In this document: positions 10,120-20,774 of the stretch, piece by piece
Numbering within the stretch: position 1 is the first letter of the stretch
Layout: every line of letters starts with the position of its first letter
From: Porphyra umbilicalis
Taxonomy: Eukaryota > Rhodophyta > Bangiophyceae > Bangiales > Bangiaceae
NCBI GenBank assembly: GCA_002049455.2
Contig: KV919204.1
Span: 1-48,657 of the forward strand
Direction: 5' to 3'
DNA: 48,657 nucleotides
Translations under genes and position numbers: made by a program
The notes under the pieces: model-generated
What the model was told of the DNA's origin: nothing
Seen by the model: only the letters and a program-made list of their open reading frames with translations
Databases searched by the model: none

Positions 10120-13070
10120 CGCCACCAGGCGGGCACAAGTGGGCCCCCGCGCGGGGGTCGGCTGCGGTAGGTAACGGTGGCTGGCAACGCCAGGCGGACA
10201 CAAGAGCACCGGCCACCGCCCACTGACCACGTGTGCGGCCGCCGCCCCCGCGCAGTGCGTCCGGCTGTGGCGGCCGCCGCAGCACGAGCACAAGTGCTGC
10301 CGCTGCCTCCTCGCGCGCCGTTGAGTTGCGGCGGCCGCCGCTGCCGTACAACAGGAACGGCACCGCTTACGCGCCGGGCGGTGCGCGGCGGCGGCAGCCG
10401 TCGCCACAAGACAAGTGCGGCGGCCCCTACCGTTGCGCATGGTCTTGCGCGGCGGCGGCCCGCCGCCGTGACAGAACAAGTGCGGCGGCCACGGCCGCTC
10501 ATGGTGGTGCTCAGCGGCGGCCGCCGCCGCCAGCGACCATGTACGGCGGCAGCAGCGGCGCGTGATGCGGCACGTGGGCGGCGGCCGCTGAACGGGAACA
10601 AGTGCGGCGGCGGCCACCGTGCGTGATGTGGCACGGCGGCAGCCGCCCCGCCGTAGGAGAACAAGTGCGGCGGCCGCCACAGCGCATGGTGCGGCACGGC
10701 GGCGGCCACCCCGCTATAAAGGAACAAGAACGGCGGCCGCCGCGCGTGATGTGGCACGATGGTGCCCGCCGCCGTAAGCAGCAAGTACCGCGGCCGGCAC
10801 CTCACGTGATGGCGCACGGCGGCGGCAGCCGCCGAAGGAAACCAGAACGGCGGCCGCCGCCTCTCCTTTTAGGACACGGCGGCGGCCGCAGCCAAACACA
10901 ACAAGTGCGGCGGCCACCTTCGCCCGTGATGTCGCGTGGTGGCAGACGCCGCCGCAGGGGAACCAATGCGGCGGCCGCCACCGCGCATAGTGCAGCTCGG
11001 CGGTGGCCGCCCCGCCGCAAAGGATCAAGTGCGGCGTCCGCCACCGCGCAGGGTGCGGCACGGCAGCGGCCCCCCCTCCGGATGGGAACAAGTACGGCGG
11101 CCGCCGCCGCGCGTGATGTCGCACGACGGAGGCAGCCGCCGAAGGAAGCAAGTGAAGCGGCCGCCGCCTCTCCTGTCGTGACACGGCGGCGGAAGGTGCC
11201 GAACACAACATGTGCGGCGCCTCTCCTGTCGCGCGACGGCGGCGGCCGCTGCCAAATACAACAAGTGCGGCGGCCGCCGCCGCCCGTGGTGTCGCGTGGC
11301 GACAGACGCCGCCGCAGGGGAACAAGTGCGGCGGCCCCCACTGCGCATGGGGCGGCACGGCGGTGGCCGCTTTGCCGCAAGAGAACGAGTGCGGCGGCCG
11401 GCACCGCGCATGGTGCAGCACGGCGGTGGCCGCCCCGCCGTAGAGGATCGAGTGCGGCGGCCGCCACCGCGCATAGTGCGGCACGGCGGTGGCCGCCCCT
11501 CCGTACGGGAAGAAGAACGGCGACCGGCGCCGCGCGTGATGTCGCACGACGGCGGCCGCCCCTCCGTACGGGAACAAGTACGGCGGCCGCCGCGCGTGAT
11601 GTGGCACGACGGTGTCCGCCGCCGTAAGGAGCAAGTACGGCGGCCGGCGCCTCACGTGATGGCGCACTGCGGCGGCAGCCGCCGAAGGAAACGAGAACAG
11701 CGGCCGCCGCCTCTCATTTCGTGGCACGGCGGCGGCCGCAGCCAAACACAACAAGTGCGGCGGCCACCTCCGCCCGTGGTGTCGCGTGGCGGCAGTCGCC
11801 GCCGCAGGGGAACAAGTGCGGCGGCCGCCACCGCGCATGGTGCGGCACGTCGGCGGCCGCCCCTCCGTACGGGAACAAGTACGGCGGCCGCCGCCGCGCG
11901 TGATGGCGCAAGACAGCGGCAGCCGCCGAAGGGAACAAGTACGGCGGCCGCCGCCTCTCCTGTCGTGGCACGGCGGCGGCGGGCGCCGAAAAAAACAAGT
12001 GCGGCGCCTCTCCTGTCGTGCCACGGCGGCGGCCGCTGCCAAACACAACAATTGCGGCGGCCGCCGCCGCCAGTGGTGTCGCGTGGCGGCAGACGCCGCC
12101 GCAGGGGAACAAGTGCGGCGGCCGCCACCGCGCATGGTGCGGCACGGCGGCGGCCGCCCCTCCGTACGGGAACACGTACGGCGGCCGCCGCCGCGCGTGA
12201 TGTGGCACGAAGGCCGCTCCCCCCCCGTACGGGAACACGTACGGCGGCCGCTCTCGCGCCTGATGTCGCACGATGGCGGCAGCCGCCGAAGGAAGCAAGT
12301 GAAGCGGCCGCCGCCTCTCCTGTCGTGACACGGCGGCGGACGGTGCCGAAGACAACAAGTGTGGCGCCTCTCCTGTTGTGCGACGGCGGCGGCCGCTGCC
12401 AAACACAACAAGTGCGGCGGCCGCCGCCGCCCGTGGTGTCGCGTGGCGGCAGACGCCGCCGCAGGGGAACAAGTGCGGCGGCCGCTACCGCGCATGGTGC
12501 GGCACGGCGGCGGCCGCCCCGCCGCAAGGAAACGAGTGCGGCGGCCGCCACCGCGCATGGTGCCGCACGGAAGCGGCCGCCTCTCCGTACGGGAACAAGT
12601 ACGGCGGCGGCCGCCGCGCGTGATGTCGCACGACGGCGGCAGCCGCCGAAGTAAACAAGTACGGCGGCCGCCACCTCTCCTGTTGTGGCACGGCGGCGGC
12701 CGCTACCCAACACAACAATTGCGCGGCCCCTTCTGTCGTGGAACGGCGGCGGCCGCTGCCAAACACAACTAGTGCGGCGGCCGCCGCCGCCCGTGGTGTC
12801 GCCTGGCGGCAGACGCCGCCGCAGGGGAACAAGTGCGGCGGCCGCCACCGCGAATGGTGCGGCACGGCGGCGGCCTCCCCTCCGTACGGGTACAAGTACG
12901 GTGGCCGCCGCCGCGCGTGATGTGGCACGACGTCGGCCCCCGCCGTAAGCAACAAGTACGGCGGCCGCCGCCGCGCATGGTTTGTTGCGGCGGCGTTCGC
13001 TGCTGTAGGAAAACACTAGCGGCGGCCGCCGTCGCCGTGCCCGGCGTGGAGCGGTGGCGGCCGCCGCCGC
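10120..13070. repeat. 60-63-bp GC satellite with about 360-bp higher-order repeat
   Basis: Monomers of 60-63 bp share a core of aacaagtgcggcggccgcc and a second half of gtgcggcacggcggcggcc type. Almost every monomer holds the 8-bp palindrome GCGGCCGC. A marked variant (cgtggtgtcgcgtggc) recurs near 10921, 11281, 11769, 12069, 12429 and 12789. Spacings are about 360 bp in three of five intervals (others 488 and 300), which shows higher-order organisation with indels. Frames stay open for hundreds of codons on both strands (for example 11212-12654 plus, 10714-12558 minus) because the monomer is near a multiple of three; the HHARWRPPHLFP-type minus translation mirrors the monomers. These are not called as genes. 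Edges are gradual. Confidence 0.85.
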
Positions 13071-13366
13071 GCACAGACGACGACGGCGTGCGGGGTGTTT
13101 CGCGCTGCGGTGGCCGCCCTCGCAAAGGCTTCCATCTCCGAAGCACCTTTACCACGACGGCAACTGCCGCACGATCGATACCAGGACCCTGAACGCGCAT
13201 CAGCCGACCAATTGTGCATGTGTCCGAAGTGGGAAGAAGGTTAACATGTGCACAACGTTTTAAGGTTCACGCCCGCATGGTGTAACAGATCTCTCATACA
13301 CAACAAACATCACAGATCACGCCGCAGGGAAGGGTGTGCACACCACACACGATACAGGGAGAGAAA
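13071..13366. other. Spacer between satellite and transposase gene, no gene
   Basis: GC content falls towards 13260-13360. It holds no recognisable coding sequence. It is the 3' flank of the minus-strand transposase gene. Confidence 0.4.
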
Positions 13367-13554
13367 TCAGTCAAGGTAAGGCGCCAAGAACTCACCACGC
13401 TGCGAAAATACGTGCGCGCACAGATCCTGGCGCAGCGCCGCATGCTCTTCACGGGACTTGGCCTCGCCAGTGGCCATCAGAATCCGCATGAACTCGCTCA
13501 TGCGGGCCACCGCTGCGGCCCCTAGAGCTGGGCGTGGAACACCAGGAGTTCCCT
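13367..13554 (-). other. Out-of-frame C-terminal tail of the transposase gene
   Basis: Past the transposase stop, a different minus frame encodes a non-low-complexity segment, MSEFMRILMATGEAKSREEH and onward, from an ATG at 13501 to a TGA at 13367-13369. Read backwards, this frame stays open into the Gly/Ala-rich region of the transposase as far as a run of about ten C (plus strand, near 13622-13631). A one-base length change in that homopolymer, either a real mutation or a sequence error, would explain why the present reading ends at 13555. The tail could also be a separate exon. Confidence 0.45.
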
Positions 13555-15252
13555 CTAGGTCGCCCAGCCCACCCCCTGCAGCAGCACTTGCGCCTCCAGC
13601 CCCAGAACCTCCTGCCCCGCCACCCCCCCCCCGTGACCTCCCGCCCCGGCCCCACCTGGCGCACCGCTGCCGATGATCGCGCCACCGCCGCCCGTCCCGG
13701 TGTCGCCTGCAGCGCCACCGCCGGCCTCAGCGCCGTCGGCAGAGCCCGCGGCAGCCGCGCCCGCGGCGCCGCCTGCCCCATCGGCGGTGCCGGACCCCGC
13801 GCCTTCCCCATCCGCCCCAGTGCCTCCCGCGGCGCCGCCTCCAGCTCCTGAGCCATCGGCGGCGCCAGCTCCCGCGCTATCCCCGTCCGCCCCGTCCGCC
13901 CCAGCGCCTCTCGCGGCGGCGCCGCCGGCCCCTGCGCCGTCAGCAGCGCCAGCAGCCGCGCCAGCCGCGCCCGCCCCATCGTCCCCCACCGCGCCGCCGA
14001 CACCCGCACCCTCAGCGGCGCCGACGCTTGTGCCACCCCCACCCAGATCAGCCTCCGCGCCCGCAGCGTCCGCCCCATAGTGGGACGAGCGCGAGCGCGT
14101 CAGGAAACCGTCCCTGCGTGCCTCGACAACCATATTGTGAAGAATGGCAACAGTCTGCATCGTTAACACCATCTGGTGGACCGTCCACATTCGGCAAGGG
14201 TGCAACATGACGTGGAAGCGCGCCGTGAGGATGCCGAAAAGACGCTCTACGTCCTTCCGCAGAGCCTCTTGAAGACGGTTGAACGTGAGCTGCTCGACAG
14301 TCTGCGGGTTGGGGAAAGGGGCAACGAAGAACGCGAAGCGGGGATAGATTCCGTCCACCAGGTAATAAAGCAAAGTTCGGGTATTACCGTTCACAGTGAA
14401 CGAAAACTCACGGAGCGGCCACTTTCCCGTGATAACATCCATATACATAGGCGATTGGTAAAGGACGTTAATATCATTGAGGCTTCCTGGACTCCCCGCA
14501 AAGATGTGGTAGATCCACGTGTCCTCATCGCAGATGGCCTCAATCACAATCGATCGCCGCCCATCCCGGCCCTGGTAGGTCCCCGCCCGCGCCTTAGGGC
14601 ACGAGGACCACTCCCAGTGAGAGCAATCAAGAGAACCGAGACAGCCGGGCAACCCACGCTCAGCATTGCGGGCAAGGATCTTCTCAATCTCAGGGGGCGT
14701 GGGCAGCCGCAGGTAGTGTGGACCCAACTCGTCGACCATGAACTCGGTGAAGAGCTTGACCGCGCGCGCGATTGTAGATCTGGACAAGCGCATGTACTCG
14801 TCCGCGCGGTCGTACGATTCTCCGTACGCCAGCACGCGGAACGCGGCCACCAGCTTTTGAAGCGGGTTGGCCTGCGGCTGCCCAGTTGCGTTGACACGTT
14901 GCGCCCAAAACGGGCGGTCCTTGATAGCATGGTAGATCCGCAGGAAGACCGGCAACGGCACGCGAAATCGTCGCTCAAACTGTTGTCGACCGAAAACCGG
15001 GGGAAGGCCGTCGACGCCAAAATAGTCGCGAAGGATGCACTGGAGGCCAAGCTCAAAATTTCTCGGCCGATTGGCCAACCGACCGGGCACGGAGCCCCGG
15101 TACCGCGGCCTGTGCACTTGCGCGGCCGCGAGAGCCCGCCGTCGCGATTCGAGAAGAGTGGCCACGTGAGCGGCGACGACCACCGCGGTGGTGACGTCAT
15201 CTTTGACGCCCTCGTCCTCCTCCCATCCACTCACAGTCATTGCAGCGTCCAT
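13555..15252 (-). CDS. PIF/Harbinger transposase, plant transposon protein type (DDE_Tnp_4-like)
   Basis: 565 residues from the first ATG (15252). The longer open frame to 15390 lacks an ATG and runs through a 15-bp minisatellite, so I do not use it. Residues about 65-170 hold the plant-transposon N-terminal domain with a helix-turn-helix-like LSRSTIARAVKLFTEFM. The catalytic core follows: GSLDCSHWEW (D209), AGSPGSLNDINVLYQSP (D260), LVDGIYPRFAFFV (about 300) and RKDVERLFGILTARF (E336), all in family order and spacing. A Gly/Ala-rich tail of about 180 residues follows. It would cut and paste element DNA in the nucleus with a Myb-like partner, for which the 6983-8785 gene is the candidate. No stop or frameshift breaks the catalytic part. 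Confidence 0.9.
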   Translation of the reverse strand: MDAAMTVSGWEEDEGVKDDVTTAVVVAAHVATLLESRRRALAAAQVHRPRYRGSVPGRLANRPRNFELGLQCILRDYFGVDGLPPVFGRQQFERRFRVPLPVFLRIYHAIKDRPFWAQRVNATGQPQANPLQKLVAAFRVLAYGESYDRADEYMRLSRSTIARAVKLFTEFMVDELGPHYLRLPTPPEIEKILARNAERGLPGCLGSLDCSHWEWSSCPKARAGTYQGRDGRRSIVIEAICDEDTWIYHIFAGSPGSLNDINVLYQSPMYMDVITGKWPLREFSFTVNGNTRTLLYYLVDGIYPRFAFFVAPFPNPQTVEQLTFNRLQEALRKDVERLFGILTARFHVMLHPCRMWTVHQMVLTMQTVAILHNMVVEARRDGFLTRSRSSHYGADAAGAEADLGGGGTSVGAAEGAGVGGAVGDDGAGAAGAAAGAADGAGAGGAAARGAGADGADGDSAGAGAADGSGAGGGAAGGTGADGEGAGSGTADGAGGAAGAAAAGSADGAEAGGGAAGDTGTGGGGAIIGSGAPGGAGAGGHGGGVAGQEVLGLEAQVLLQGVGWAT

Positions 15253-15280
15253 AATGAAGGCAGGCGGCGCCGGCCACGAG

Positions 15281-15370
15281 TACGACGGTGGCGAGCACGA
15301 CAGTGGCGAGCACGACGGTGGCGAGCACGACGGTGGCGAGCACGACGGTGGCGAGCACGACGGTGGCGAG
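15281..15370. repeat. 15-bp minisatellite, 6 units
   Basis: Six consecutive units of cacgacggtggcgag type run from 15281 to 15370, the first two with one variant base each. The array sits just upstream of the transposase ATG, in its 5' leader. Confidence 0.9.
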
Positions 15371-15524
15371 CACAGCAGCACGTGAGGCACGGCGACGACA
15401 GGGGCAGGCGTGCGCCTCGGTTCTGGGATACCTCCCCGCTGGCACCTTCGGCAGACCGCGCATATTCTGGCGCAGCCGGGCCGTACATGGCATCCGGTAC
15501 AGCCTTGGAATCAGTGTTAGTCGC

Positions 15525-15555
15525 TGAACCAATCGTGTCGCATGACCAATCAGGC
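15525..15555 (-). promoter_or_regulatory. CCAAT-box pair upstream of the transposase gene
   Basis: Plus-strand CCAAT at 15529-15533 and 15546-15550 read as ATTGG on the transposase strand, about 280-300 bp upstream of its ATG. The first words (ctgattggtca) match those of the 9.72-kb island. A promoter role is plausible but unproven. Confidence 0.3.
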
Positions 15556-16033
15556 TCAACAGCGCTCAGGACTCTCGCATACGTAGGAGAGGCCGGCAGC
15601 CAGTACTACGACATCCGCATCGACAGGTGTAGTTCCAACGCGCTCACACTTCACTGACTGTTACGTAGCATGCGTTGCGCGTCCACCGCTCCCCCTGATT
15701 CTCATTCCTCGCACGACTCGAGAGGCACAAGTCGGGCCCAGAGTGCAACGCAATTGCTGCCGGCGATCAATCTACGTTCTGGAGTGTGGGCATGCTGGTG
15801 GCTGCCTGCCACGAGTCTCTGTCGCCCTCGTACGTCGCGGCCTCTCACAGGGTTTGCGTCTGCATCAGTCCCTCGGTCACGTGTCACCATCTGCCCAGTG
15901 CATCGGGCCTCGATCGTGTCGCGGTCGTTGTTTTGAGTCGTCGATCGTCGTCAGACACGTATGGCAATAAAACCATTTGGCGCCCAGCCAATGAGGGGGC
16001 CCGTAGCGTACTCCAACCGTCCTGAATAGGGTG
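15556..16033. other. Non-coding flank up to the copia insertion site
   Basis: Of lower GC, with no recognisable gene. An AATAAA occurs near 15965 on the plus strand. No terminal inverted repeat matching anything left of the Myb-like gene was found here. Confidence 0.4.
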
Positions 16034-16038
16034 TGCGT

Positions 16039-16437
16039 TGTTGAGGCAGCCCCCCAAGCCCGCGCAGGTAAGTCGGAGTTACCGCGGACTGCCTGGCTAA
16101 TTCCAGGAGTTACTTATGCGGTCATCGGCTTGTTTGGCTGTGCCATTGACATGCATTGCTGTATGTGTGTGATGTAATTACTTGTACTTGTATCTCGCGG
16201 GCAGCTCACTTTGGAGCTGAGCTCGGGGAGATTCTCGTGGGCTCCTCGAGGGGCGTCGCGATTTGTGGGGTGGTGAGAGCATGTACCCTCCACGGGAGAG
16301 AGCACTGCGCTGGCGGGGGGTGCCCCGGCAGGACGTGGCGAGAGAGGCACACGGAGGGGTTAAGAGCCTGCTGGCCTCGCGCCTCAGACCGCTCTCGAGA
16401 AAAGCAACGCATCCACCCAACTACCGCTCACTTCACA
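16039..16437 (+). repeat. 5' LTR of copia 1
   Basis: 399 bp, TG...CA bounded. Near its start it holds cgcaggtaagt followed about 35 bases later by ctaattccag, resembling a splice donor and acceptor. Confidence 0.95.
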
Positions 16438-16451
16438 GGTTATGGGCCCAG
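16438..16451 (+). promoter_or_regulatory. Primer binding site, half-tRNA type (initiator Met anticodon region)
   Basis: GGTTATGGGCCCAG starts directly after the 5' LTR. It is complementary to the anticodon stem-loop of eukaryotic initiator tRNA-Met rather than to its 3' CCA end, the priming mode known for Drosophila copia. The same motif follows the LTR of the other two copia elements in the window. Confidence 0.75.
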
Positions 16452-16594
16452 CTGTCGCTGGTGGTAACCGTCGTCTTCCCTGCGGTCGCTGGCCAGACGA
16501 CGTTGCTGGGGTGGCGGTGTGTTCCGGCGTCGGGCGGGCGTGTTCTGCTCCCTACGTCGTTAGTGCGGCGCTGTGCGGCGCCGAGGTCTTCAAC

Positions 16595-19500
16595 ATGGCA
16601 GACCACGGCCGCTATGGCGGCCCGCGGTTTGCGCAGCTGGACGACGACTACAAGGTGTGGGCAGCGTACCAGCGTGCGCAGCTCAAGAAGGAGAAGCTCT
16701 GGGCGGCGGTCGTGACGGACCGACCGGCATCTTCGTCCGACGACAAGAAGTCCGACCCGGTGGTCGACGCGTGGGATGCCATGAACGAGGCGGCGCTGGT
16801 GACCATCCAGATGTCGGTCAAGCCCGTGCATCTCAACACGGTCACGTCGGTGGACACGGCCAAAGAGGCGTGGGACGCGCTCAAGGTCATGTTCGAGGCG
16901 CGAAACAACGCGCAGCTGCTGCGGCTCATGGACGAGCTGAGCAGCCTGAAGAAGGGCGGCGACGAGAACATCATCAAGTTTGCGTCGCGCGCCAAAATGC
17001 TCCGGGACGAGCTCGCCATGCTCGGAAACCCGGTGGACGACAACACGCTCGCGCTGCGTGTCTTATCGGGGCTCCCTGCAGAGTACGGGATGCTCAGGAC
17101 GGTCTTGGAGAACAAGGACACTAAGCTCGTCATGTCGGACGTGACGGCTAAGCTGCTTCAAGTCGAGCAGCGGAGCATTTCTGTCGGCGCTTCCAAGCCT
17201 TCTGGCAGTGTCAAGTCACATGCCTTTGCGGCAGCGGCGCCTAAGAAACCGTTTGACAAGAAGTTGGTCGTGTGTTTCTACTGCAACAAGAAGGGACACA
17301 TGCAGCGCGACTGCTACAAGAAGATGGCGGACGAGGCCAAGGGCAAGGGCAAGCCCGGCGGTGGTGGTCGTGAAGGCGGCCACGGCGGCGGGCCCCACGC
17401 GGGTGCCGCTCTGGCCTACACTGCTTCTACTGGCAATGCCGGGAGCAGCAAGGCTCCCGGGAGCACACGGGGGTTATCAACTTGGGTGCTCGACACTGGC
17501 GCAACCAACCACATGGCCGCCGGGGATAAGGGCTTCACCGTCCGGACGGCGGGAAGCGGAGCCGAGGTCACCTTGGCCAACGGCGAAAAGGTACCCATCA
17601 TGGGGCACGGCCACGTCTCCATGGACGTTGGCAAGGGCAAAACCAAGACGCGCATGGTGCTCGGGGAGGCCATGCTCGTGCCGGACCTGACCAGCAACCT
17701 GCTCTCGGTTCGAGCGGTTGACCGCAATCGTGGTGCGGTAGTGTTCGTCGGAAACGCCTGTTACATCCTCAGCGACGGGGATGCTGTCTATTCGAGCGGA
17801 GTGCTCGACAAGGCGTCCGTTGTCGGCAAAGTCAACGACCTGGAGCAGTACGTGCTCAAGGTCACGCCGGTCAAGGCGTCGGCGTGCGCGGCATCGACGC
17901 GCATCGCTGGGGAGGCGGAGCTGTGGCATCTTCGGTTCAACCACTTGGGGTTGGAGAACCTCAAGCGGGCGGCCACAATGGTCGACGGCATGCCGTCGTC
18001 AGTGGCAGACGCCAAGCGCGTCATTGGCACTGTGTGTGTGCCGTGTGTGGACGGCAAGATGGTTCAGTCGCCCAGCCCCCGCTCGTCGACAGCGACAACC
18101 AAGTGCGAACTGGTGCACACCGACATTGGTGGCCCACTCACTGAGTCGCTGGGTGGCTCCCTCTACTTTATGACGGCGCTGGAGGACTCAACGGGGTTCA
18201 TCACGGCTACGCCTATCAAGACAAAGGGGATGGCGCCGGAGGTGCTCAAGACGCGCATCAAGCAGCTTGAGACGCTGACGGGCGTGAAAGTGAGGCGTGT
18301 CCGTCACGACGGTGCAAAGGAGTACGTCACGAACGATCTTAAGGCGTGGTACGAGGATAAGGGCATCACGTCTGAGATGACGGCGCCGTACAAGTCACAG
18401 CAGAACGGCAAAGCGGAGCGGGTGAACCGCACGCTGATGGAGCGCGTGCGTGCTGCTCTGCTCGATGCGGGAGCGGAGGAAGAGCTGTGGGCTGAGGCGT
18501 TGGCCTCTGTCGTTCATGTTCTGAACCGGTCCCCCAAGGCGGGGCTGGACGTGACGCCGCTGGAGGCTCTAACGGGTCGACGCCCCAACGTCGCGGGTTT
18601 CCGCGTTCGGGGGAGTCGGGCGTGGGCGCTCAAACCCAAGAAGCAGCAGCGTAAGCTGGAGCCAAGGACCGACGTCGGCCGCTTGGTCGGCTACACTGTC
18701 GGTGGCAAGGCCTACCGCAACCTCGAGGACGTAACGAACCAAGTCTTCGAGCGTCGAGACGTGCTGATGGAGGAGAACCCGGCTAAGGTCGAGACGTCGG
18801 CGGTCGGGCCAAGCGCTGGTCCCCGGCTCACTGCGGAGGCTGACGCCGACAGCGTCGACGGCACGGAAGGGGAAAAGGACATGCTCGACGCCGAAGGCGG
18901 GCGTGGGGACGAGTACGCCCCCGACGACACCTCTGACAGCGACGACGAAGTCGGTCCTTCCTCCCTTGCTGAAAATAGCGAGGAGGAAGACGAGGACGAC
19001 CCAGATGGCTCGACACCGGCGGTCGGTCAAGGACCTGCTACCTGTGACAGCGCCGCACCTGGCCCTCGTCGCTCAAAGCGAACGCCAGCTCCCAAGGTAA
19101 CATAGTGGGAGAAGGAACCCAAGGCGTACCTGGCAAGCGGTACCAAGTCTGCGGATGAGGCGGGCTGCGACCTGCACAAGCCCCCTGCAAACGAGAAGGA
19201 GGCGCGTGCTCGTCCTGATTGGCCGCGGTGGAAGCAGGCCATCAAGGAGGAGGTGGCGGCACACAAGAAGCTTGGCACCTGGTCCAAGATTAAGGTAAAC
19301 AACAAGAAGCACAAGGCCGTCAAGACGCGATTCGTGTTCGACATCAAGCACGACGCGGAGGGCAAGATGACGCGCTACAAGGCCCGACTCGTGGCCCAAG
19401 GTTTTCAACCAAGTGCCGGGGCGCGACTTTGATGAGACATGGGCGCCGGTGCCCAACGCGGCTACGACACGGTGTCTCTTTGCTGTGGCTGCAGCTACGG

Positions 19501-20774
19501 GCTGGGAGGTTCATCCTGTCGATGTCAAGACAGCCTTCCTCAACGCCAAGATGGACAAGGAGATGTACATCAAACTCCCCGACGGTGTCGATCCGAAGGG
19601 GCTGAAGGAGATATGTCGGCTAAATCTGGCACTCTACGGGACAAAGCAGGCGGGGCGGCTGTGGGGCATCAAGCTCGACAAAGAGCTCAAGGAGATGGGG
19701 GCGGTCCGCTCCAAGGTGGACCCATGCCTCTATGAGTGGCACCACCCAGTGCACGGGTGCATCTTTATCCTCGTGTACGTCGAAGACCTTATCGTGGCGG
19801 GTGAGAAGCTGGCTGGGGTCGAGGCCGTCAAGCGCTTCGTGTCTGCCAAGTTTGAGGTGCGCGACATGGGGGAGGTCAAGGACTTTATCGGCATGAAGGT
19901 CATGCGCAACCGGGCGGCCAAGACTCTGACGTTGAGCAACCCGGGGCACACCGCGACGCTGCTGGAGGCGTTCGGGATGGACAAGGCGACGCCGAACAAG
20001 ACACCGATGGCGTCGGGGGTCAAGCTGACCAAGACAGGGGAGGGCCTGCTGCCGGAAGGCAACCGTTACGCCGAGTTGGTTGGCTCCCTCCTCTACCTGT
20101 CTACCACGACGAGGCCAGACATCGACTTTGCCGTGGGGGTGCTGTCGCGCTTCATGTCCTGCCCTGAGGAGGACCACATGCGCGCGGCCAAGGGGGTTTT
20201 GCGCTACCTGGGCGGGACGACTCGCCTGGGGGTGGTCTACGGCGGCAGCGAGCCGCTGCAAGGGTTTGTCGACGCCGACTGGGCCGGCGACATCGACGGT
20301 CGTCGGTCGACAACCGGTTTCGTCTTCACCTGCAATGGCGGGCCGATTGCGTGGGCGAGCAAGCGCCAGTCGACCGTTGCCACCTCGACGGCCGAGGCCG
20401 AGTACGTGGCCGCCGCGATGGCGACCAAGGAGGCGCTGTGGCTACGCAAGCTGCTGTCGGCTCTGGGCGTCGACGGCGGAGCCGTGCCGATGGGGGAGGA
20501 CAACCAGTCCTGCCTGGCGCTGGTCAACAACCCCGAGGCGACGGGGCGGACCAAGCATGTCGACGTCGCCTACCACATGGTTCGCGACTACCAGGCGCGC
20601 GGGGATGTGGCCTTCTACTTCCTCCCGAGCGCCGACGTGCCGGCGGATGGGCTCACCAAGCCGCTGCCGTCGCCGGCGTTCACGGCTTTCCGGGCTGCCG
20701 TCGGGGTTGGTGAAGACCTGGGCGCGGCTGCGCGGGGCGCCGGGCTTGGCGACCCCCGGTTGGGGGAGTGTTGA
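16595..20774 (+). pseudogene. copia 1 gag-pol, broken
   Basis: The frame runs from ATG 16595: gag, CCHC knuckle CFYCNKKGHMQRDC (residues 227-240), protease LDTGATNHMA (D300), pre-integrase ELWHLRFNHLGL, integrase D510, D572 and E608 (36-residue last spacing, as in D,D35E). A TAG at 19103-19105 interrupts just before the RT. After it the frame continues through KARLVAQGF until a one-base shift near 19400, from which the downstream frame (19413-20774) carries RT and RNase H (DADWAGD, STAEAEY, DNQSC). The RT active-site box reads YVED (19776-19787) instead of the usual YVDD. In an intact element the products would be the capsid protein and the enzymes for reverse transcription and insertion in virus-like particles. 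Confidence 0.9.

Noticed and set aside
10714..13016. 614- and 454-codon minus frames and a 480-codon plus frame
   Set aside because: Direct translations of the 60-bp satellite, open on both strands.
15253..15390. Upstream extension of the transposase through Ser/Pro/Cys repeats
   Set aside because: It needs a GTG start and runs through a 15-bp minisatellite. The first ATG at 15252 gives a normal PIF N-terminus.
2110..16033. Terminal inverted repeats of a giant Harbinger element
   Set aside because: I compared the right flank (15.4-16.03 kb) with the left regions by eye. Only short GGGCCC-containing matches appeared, not convincing.
19395..19412. Programmed ribosomal frameshift in copia 1
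   Set aside because: It lies inside a conserved RT motif, not at the gag-pol border, and is accompanied by a stop upstream. A mutation or sequence error fits better.
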